From NCBI GenBank assembly GCA_000769715.1, contig JROS01000053.1, positions 7,719 to 62,689 on the forward strand: a stretch of 54,971 nt of DNA, in the 5' to 3' direction. Below the pieces are notes generated by a model that saw only the letters and a program-made list of their open reading frames with translations, made no database searches and was not told the DNA's origin. The stretch comes from Desulfobulbus sp. Tol-SR (GTDB lineage Bacteria; Desulfobacterota; Desulfobulbia; Desulfobulbales; Desulfocapsaceae). The position numbers were made by a program, and so were the translations under genes. This document shows, one piece after another, positions 50,446 through 54,971 of this stretch (position 1 is the first letter of the stretch; each line of letters begins with the position of its first letter).

Positions 50446-50898
50446 TCAGGAGAACGAGGCCTTCAACTCGGCCTCGGCCACCAACTGGTCGTCGACGAAG
50501 GTCTGGCCGTGCATGATCATGATCGAGCGCTTGTGTTTCACCATTTCCAGTTTCATCATCAGCTGATCGCCCGGCGTCACCAACCGGCGAAACCGCGCCT
50601 TGTCGATACCGGCGAAATAGATCAGTTTCTTGCCGATCGCTTCGGGATAGGCGTAGTAGGCAAGGACCCCGCCGGTCTGGGCCATTCCTTCCAGGATGAG
50701 GACGCCGGGGTAGACCGGTCGGCCGGGGAAATGACCCTGGAAGAACGGCTCGTTGATCGTTACGTTCTTGAGCCCGACAACCTCCCTGCCGGGATCGATC
50801 GATACGATCCGGTCGACCAGCAAAAAGGGATATCGATGAGGGAGAAACCTCATGATTTCGACTATATCAATGTTTTGTGGCACCACCGTTTCCATCAT
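50446..50898 (-). CDS. fabZ: 3-hydroxyacyl-ACP dehydratase FabZ
   Basis: 150 aa, hot-dog fold. The active site is in EPFFQGHFPGRPVYPGVLIL with His and the Glu of EGMAQTGG. The start is RFLPHRYPFLLVDRIV. It removes water from 3-hydroxyacyl-ACP in fatty-acid synthesis and competes with LpxA/LpxD for hydroxyacyl chains. It overlaps lpxD as ATGA, with a GGAGGAGG site before the ATG. Confidence 0.96.
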   Translation of the reverse strand: MMETVVPQNIDIVEIMRFLPHRYPFLLVDRIVSIDPGREVVGLKNVTINEPFFQGHFPGRPVYPGVLILEGMAQTGGVLAYYAYPEAIGKKLIYFAGIDKARFRRLVTPGDQLMMKLEMVKHKRSIMIMHGQTFVDDQLVAEAELKASFS

Positions 50899-51962
50899 CT
50901 CCCTCCTCCTTCACTATCCTCTTTGTTCCGGCCCAGCAGCTGGGCCAGATCCTTTTTCAGTTCCTTGATCTCGGCGCAGATCTCCGGCAGCTTGACAAAG
51001 AGCGCCGCCGACTTGGTCCATTTGCGGATCGGGATCGCCGGATAGCCGCCGATCACCGCCCCCGCCGGCTGGTTGTCATGGACCCCGCTGCCGCCCGCGA
51101 CCATCACCCGGTCATCGAGGTGGATATGGCCCTTGACTCCGGCCTTGCCGCCCAACACGACATTGCGGCCGAGAGTCGTCGAGCCGGCGATCCCCGCCTG
51201 GGCGACGAGGATCGAATTGTCGCCGACCACGACATTATGGCCGATCTGGACCAGGTTGTCGATCTTGACCCCGGACTTGATCCGGGTGACGCCGTAGGCG
51301 GCCCGGTCGATGCAGGTATTGGCGCCGATCTCGACATCGTCGTCGATCCGGACGATGCCGACCTGGGGCCGCTTGACATGGCAGCCGCGTTCATCGGTGG
51401 CAAAACCGAAACCGTCGGAACCGACCACCGCTCCGGGATGGATGATGACCCTGGAGCCGACCAGCGATCCCGAGGAGATCACGGCATTGGCCTTGATGAT
51501 GGTCTCCTCGCCGATTTCCACATCATCGCCGATCACGACCCCGGCCTCGATCCTGACCCGGGGGCCGATCCCGACCCGGTCGCCGATCACTGCCAGCGGG
51601 GCGATGCTGACCTCGGCATCGATCAGGCAGTCACGGCCGACATGGGCCCGGGGGTGAATGCCGTCGGCCCGGAATGGAGTCGCCAGGAAGGCGCTGTGGA
51701 TGATCGCCCCGGCCAGGTTCGGGTCCCTGACCCGGATCACGGTGACCCCGGGCAGATCCCCGATATTCATCGGCACCAGGAAGGCCGCGGCCCGGCTCGT
51801 CTTCAGGGCATCGATCTTCGCCTTGTTGACCAGAAACGAGATCTCGCCCGGGCCCGCGGCCTCGAGCGGGGCGAAACCGCTGACCATCAATCCGGGATCG
51901 CCGGACAGGGTTCCGCCGACCAGCCGCGCCAGTTCTTCTATCTTCATCGCTTGTATGTTCAT
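50895..51962 (-). CDS. lpxD: UDP-3-O-acylglucosamine N-acyltransferase
   Basis: 355 aa. The N-terminal uridine-binding domain has IEELARLVGGTLSGDP and GPGEISFLVN. Hexapeptide repeats follow, with the signature HPGAVVGSDGFGFATDERG and the catalytic His in NLVQIGHNVVVGDNS. A C-terminal helix (LPEICAEIKELKKDLAQL) ends the protein. It adds the second 3-hydroxyacyl chain in lipid A synthesis. It lies 46 bp after namZ and overlaps fabZ by 4 bp. Confidence 0.96.
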   Translation of the reverse strand: MNIQAMKIEELARLVGGTLSGDPGLMVSGFAPLEAAGPGEISFLVNKAKIDALKTSRAAAFLVPMNIGDLPGVTVIRVRDPNLAGAIIHSAFLATPFRADGIHPRAHVGRDCLIDAEVSIAPLAVIGDRVGIGPRVRIEAGVVIGDDVEIGEETIIKANAVISSGSLVGSRVIIHPGAVVGSDGFGFATDERGCHVKRPQVGIVRIDDDVEIGANTCIDRAAYGVTRIKSGVKIDNLVQIGHNVVVGDNSILVAQAGIAGSTTLGRNVVLGGKAGVKGHIHLDDRVMVAGGSGVHDNQPAGAVIGGYPAIPIRKWTKSAALFVKLPEICAEIKELKKDLAQLLGRNKEDSEGGGR

Positions 51963-52008
51963 ATTGCCACCGATCGGAAATTGTGCAGGGGACTGACCTC
52001 ATGCACGC

Positions 52009-53178
52009 TCAGTGATAGAGAAAATATCGCCGCCGCCGCTCCTCGAACGCCTCGAGTTCCCGGCGCCAACCATCCTCGAGCGCCAGGACCGGCGTCCCGG
52101 CCTCGAGCTGCCTCCGGACCTCGCCGTCTCCCAGGATCAGATCGAGCGGCAGGCGTTCGAATTCATACTCATAGGGAGGCTGCTTATAGTGAAATTGATC
52201 GGGGTACAGCTGGAGAACGGCCTGCAGCAGGGCCAGACTCGTCCGGTACGGCCTGAAGGCGGCGCCGTCCGTCACATGCAGCTGGAACCCGGCACAGGCC
52301 TGCCCCGCCCATTTGCCCGAGGTCGGCTCGAACACCAGGGGGCGGAGGCTGCAGCCGGGCAACGGCGTCGCTTCCAGGGCTTCAACGATCGGGCGGCAGT
52401 CCCAGTACGGGGCGCCGACCAGTTCGAAGGGCAGGGTCGTCCCCCGCCCTTCCGAGACGTTGGTCCCCTCCCAGATCACCTGCCCGGGATAGACCAGGGC
52501 CGTCTCCGGCGTCGGCATATTGGGCGAGGGGAAGACCCAGGGAAAGCCGGTGTCGCGGAACCGCATCGACCGCTGCCAGCCCTCCATCGGCACGACCTCG
52601 AGGTCGCAGCCGAGCCCCGCCTCGCCGTTGATGAAAAGCGCCAGTTCGCCGAAGGTCAGGCCATGGCGCATCGGCAGCGGATACAGGCCGACGAAGGACG
52701 CACATTCCGGGCGCAGGATATTGCCTTCGACGGCCTCGCCTCCCGTCGGGTTGGGCCGGTCGAGGACGACCACCCGGATGCCGCGGCGGGCAGCCTCCTC
52801 CAGACAGTAGGCCATGGTGTAGAGAAAGGTGTAGACCCGGGTGCCGACATCGACCAGGTCGATCAGCAGGACGTCGATTCTCTCGAACATCTCGGCCGTC
52901 GGCCGGCGGCTGTCGCCGTAGAGACTGAAGAGCGGCAGCCCGGTCTCCGCATCGACCGAGTGCCCCGACTCGACCATGTTGTCCTGTTTTTCCGCGAAAA
53001 ATCCGTGCTGCGGCGAAAAGAGACAGCTCAGTCCCCGGCCGAAGCGCCACTGCAGCAGCAGCCGGGCATGGCGGAGCCGACGGTCGGTCGAGGCCTGGTT
53101 GGACAGCAGGCCCAGGCGCCGGCCGGCAAGAGACCGGTCGCCGCCGGCCAGTAAGTGTTCAAGTCCGATACTGATCAT
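52009..53178 (-). CDS. namZ: Exo-beta-N-acetylmuramidase NamZ (DUF1343)
   Basis: 389 aa, family length. Signatures are LGLLSNQAS, CLFSPQHGFFAEKQDNM, TGLPLFSLYGD, LIDLVDVGTRVYTFLYTM, VVLDRPNPTGG, LPMRHGLTFGELALFING, FPSPNMPTPETALVYPG and EGTNVSEGRGTTLPFELVGAPYWD. NamZ-type enzymes remove MurNAc from non-reducing ends of peptidoglycan chains. The family's PEHG is PQHG here, a variant I believe is common in Desulfobacterota. There is no signal peptide, so the enzyme is probably cytoplasmic. It precedes lpxD on the same strand. With the AmgK/MurU-like pair it suggests MurNAc recycling. Confidence 0.88.
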   Translation of the reverse strand: MISIGLEHLLAGGDRSLAGRRLGLLSNQASTDRRLRHARLLLQWRFGRGLSCLFSPQHGFFAEKQDNMVESGHSVDAETGLPLFSLYGDSRRPTAEMFERIDVLLIDLVDVGTRVYTFLYTMAYCLEEAARRGIRVVVLDRPNPTGGEAVEGNILRPECASFVGLYPLPMRHGLTFGELALFINGEAGLGCDLEVVPMEGWQRSMRFRDTGFPWVFPSPNMPTPETALVYPGQVIWEGTNVSEGRGTTLPFELVGAPYWDCRPIVEALEATPLPGCSLRPLVFEPTSGKWAGQACAGFQLHVTDGAAFRPYRTSLALLQAVLQLYPDQFHYKQPPYEYEFERLPLDLILGDGEVRRQLEAGTPVLALEDGWRRELEAFEERRRRYFLYH

Positions 53179-53288
53179 GTCCGATGCTTAACGATTGAGG
53201 AACACACACATAGTCCACAGGAGACTGCCATAGTAGCTGGCACCGGGGAAAAAGTCAAAAGCCGGATTGAACGGAGGCCGTCGTCCCC

Positions 53289-54560
53289 TCAGGGATCGGG
53301 GGTCAGCGGCGAATCCTGGTTGTCGCTGAAGAGATAGCGGACGGTTTCGGGGATATCCCCTTTCGGGGCCAGCGTCCTGGTTTCGGGCACAACCTCATAG
53401 ATGCCGAACCATTCCTCCGGGTCCTGGCGTTCATGGCGAGTCGAATCGGCCGGGTCCTCGCCGCTCTTCCACCACTCGTCCTGCAGCTGGAAGAAGACGA
53501 GACCGGCGAATTTCTCCCGGCCCCAGGCGGTACGGATATCGTTCCATACGGCACGGAAGGTGTCCGGCACATCCTCGACCCGGTGGCCGCCGAACCCGGG
53601 GACCCATGGTTTGGGCTCGAAGGGCGAGGTTGACAGGCCGACCTGGGTGATCAGGATCGGCTTTCCGGCGTTGGCCGCCAGGTCTTCGAGATAGCCCTGG
53701 TAGGTGGTGCCGGTGATCGAACCGGGGGGCGAGGTCCGGACGCCGCGGGCGTAGGTGTAGACGTTGAGACACATGAGATCGCCGAGATCCGGGGTGATCA
53801 TATGCTCGCGGGGGACCTCCAGATCAGGCCGGTCGCCGATCGGGCCGATATGGGTCCAGCTGGTATGGCAGTAGAGATGGCGGCGGCCGTAGCGCTGCAG
53901 CTCGTACTCCATTGCCCCGTCGATCAGGCGGGCCAGGGCGATCTCGGTCGGGGTGCGGTTGCGGACGACGATATGGCGGCCGGTGAAGTCCCGCACGTCG
54001 GGATGGCGGGCGTCGGTCCGCATCACCGCATCGGCCTGCAGCTCGTCGCCGATGGAGAAGAATACCAGGCGGTCGGGACGGCCGACCGCATAGGTGTGAT
54101 CGATGACATCGTAGATCTGCTTCAGGGTCTTGTTGAGGAACTGCTCGTCGAGGAAATCCTCCTCGTAGGCCCAGACCCAGATATCCTGACCGTAGAGAAG
54201 GTCGGTCTTGTCCATCTCCTCGAAAAATTTCGCCGGCATCTTCAGCGGGAAGACATGGATGTAATTCAGCCCGAGATCGCGCATCAACGGCACATGCTCG
54301 GCATAGCGGCCGTCGTTGCCGGGACTGGCGCCGTAGATCGGGGTCTCCCCCGGCAGGTAGGGGGAGTAGCCGATCCCCTTGAAGAAGACCGGGGCCTCGC
54401 CCCGGGCGAGGTCGATGATGGAAGTGCCCTTGACGATGAAACGTTCCGGGGCCGGGGTGTCCGCCGTCATCGCTGAGGTCTTCACCGTAGAGGAATCGGC
54501 GGCGGCCGTGAGCGGCACGATAAGGAACAGGGCGAATATCAGAATCTGGTTCAGATGCAT
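53289..54560 (-). CDS. Secreted glycoside-hydrolase-like (clan GH-A TIM barrel) protein
   Basis: 423 aa from the ATG at 54560, which starts a clear signal peptide (MHLNQILIFALFLIVPLTAA). The mature part resembles GH2/GH72-like barrels: VFFKGIGYSPYLPGE, PLMRDLGLNYIHVF, RLVFFSIGDELQ with the likely acid/base Glu, and GLVFFQLQDEWWKSGED. The usual nucleophile strand (TEFG) reads PILITQVGLS, with Gln instead of Glu. It may therefore be a binding or structural protein, unless another residue acts. The polysaccharide is unknown. It is the most upstream gene of the minus-strand envelope block, 110 bp before namZ. Confidence 0.75.
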   Translation of the reverse strand: MHLNQILIFALFLIVPLTAAADSSTVKTSAMTADTPAPERFIVKGTSIIDLARGEAPVFFKGIGYSPYLPGETPIYGASPGNDGRYAEHVPLMRDLGLNYIHVFPLKMPAKFFEEMDKTDLLYGQDIWVWAYEEDFLDEQFLNKTLKQIYDVIDHTYAVGRPDRLVFFSIGDELQADAVMRTDARHPDVRDFTGRHIVVRNRTPTEIALARLIDGAMEYELQRYGRRHLYCHTSWTHIGPIGDRPDLEVPREHMITPDLGDLMCLNVYTYARGVRTSPPGSITGTTYQGYLEDLAANAGKPILITQVGLSTSPFEPKPWVPGFGGHRVEDVPDTFRAVWNDIRTAWGREKFAGLVFFQLQDEWWKSGEDPADSTRHERQDPEEWFGIYEVVPETRTLAPKGDIPETVRYLFSDNQDSPLTPDP

Positions 54561-54971
54561 GCGAAAAACCTGTCGGATCCCGGCCACTGTCTGTTCGCAG
54601 GTGCCGGATTGGTTATAGGACTCCAGATAGTATCAGGAAATGACGAGGGCGTCCACCACGATGACCGGCAGCCGCCAGGATTCTTCGTCTTTATCGATTT
54701 TATTCGATGATTAGATTATCTTGACAGTCTAAACTGAAGTTTGGAGTTTCATAACCAAATCGTTCTCGAAACGGTGGACGACGTATTCTTGGTCATTTTG
54801 TTTTTCGATACGACACAATCTGGTGGTTTCGAAAGATTTACATCTTCCAGGCCGTGCTCCGGATGCTGGAATTTTCGCCATTTCGGGTTCCACCATGACC
54901 GAATCCGAACATTGCCGAAAATCAACTGCAGCCCGAGCCGAACCAGACCGGCAGTGACTTGGTCTTTTTTG
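54561..54971. other. Terminal AT-richer stretch without a supported gene
   Basis: Most of these ~410 bp are lower in GC than the rest. A minus-strand frame from ATG 54896 to TAG 54729 would give 55 residues, ending CRIEKQNDQEYVVHRFENDL in part, but I see no family match and no good ribosome binding site. A TTGACA at 54721-54726 on the plus strand lacks a matching -10. The window edge cuts the region, so a gene or mobile-element end beyond it cannot be excluded. Confidence 0.45.

Noticed and set aside
48509..50566. 685-codon open frame on the plus strand across murU-like, lpxI, lpxA and fabZ
   Set aside because: It is antisense to four well-supported genes and has no recognisable domain or ribosome binding site.
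54729..54896. 55-codon minus-strand frame near the window end
   Set aside because: Too short, with no ribosome binding site or family match. The composition looks somewhat protein-like but cannot support a call.
1..54971. tRNA genes including tRNA-Sec, CRISPR arrays, prophage or complete insertion sequences
   Set aside because: No cloverleaf-like segment outside genes, no regularly spaced repeats and no transposase or integrase motif were found by reading. A tRNAscan or IS search could still detect degenerate cases.

Overview
The window looks like a chromosomal segment of a GC-rich Gram-negative bacterium. A Desulfobulbales-like member of the Desulfobacterota (sulfate reducers and relatives) is my best guess. 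The evidence is the gene mix: 2-oxoacid:ferredoxin oxidoreductase (korDABC), SelB, long-form HisG, LpxI instead of LpxH, a fused aroK-aroB, an Mrp/NBP35 ATPase with Cys-rich ends and a CofD/YvcK-like protein coupled to kdsB. This assignment rests on gene content and recalled family patterns, not on a database search. Coding density is high, and most genes are conserved housekeeping genes on the minus strand in short operons.

Layout. 1-1540: 3' end of hrpA. 1564-4187: a lower-GC pair for polysaccharide O-acetylation (AlgJ/AlgX-like SGNH protein plus MBOAT acyltransferase). 4340-13022: envelope block with CofD/YvcK-like protein, kdsB, rsmJ, rlmH, msbA, O-antigen ligase and a GT4 glycosyltransferase. 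13019-17525: a sensor kinase with a Met/His-rich sensor loop, a nucleoside-phosphorylase-like protein, a response-regulator remnant and a small Cys/Trp protein. 17600-20358: hisI-hisG-engB behind a near-consensus promoter, and a divergent SlyD-like isomerase. 20404-23123: korDABC. 23529-29843: CoA-transferase, aroKB, aroD, an internally shortened HMG-CoA-lyase-like gene and a secreted pentapeptide-repeat protein. 29965-33332: nuclease, Yip1-like membrane protein, ppnP, and a cupin behind a HcpR-type palindrome. 33333-37340: small protein-mpl, Hpt plus response regulator, tilS. 37364-41086: selB, a metallo-hydrolase and mrp with an attenuator-like leader. 41313-46064: ftsY, a DjlA-like co-chaperone, an aminotransferase and der. 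46182-54560: one long minus-strand block with a glycosidase-like protein, NamZ (DUF1343), lpxD-fabZ-lpxA-lpxI, MurU-like and AmgK-like genes and a Sel1 protein.

How the genes work together. lpxD/fabZ/lpxA/lpxI, kdsB, msbA, the ligase and the glycosyltransferase cover lipid A, Kdo activation, flipping and O-antigen ligation. namZ, the AmgK-like kinase, the MurU-like nucleotidyltransferase and mpl together suggest a peptidoglycan-recycling route (MurNAc release, MurNAc-1-P, UDP-MurNAc, plus peptide re-ligation). aroKB and aroD serve the shikimate pathway. korDABC supplies ferredoxin-linked 2-oxoacid metabolism.

The most interesting signals are: (1) the mrp leader at 41018-41086, with two hairpins, a mutually exclusive alternative pairing and a strong U-tract just before the mrp ribosome binding site; (2) a TTGACC-TC-GGTCAA palindrome placed at about -41.5 from a predicted cupin promoter; (3) the MurNAc-recycling genes interleaved with lipid A genes; (4) the HMG-CoA-lyase-like gene lacking about 75 internal residues. 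No tRNA, rRNA, CRISPR array or complete insertion sequence was seen.
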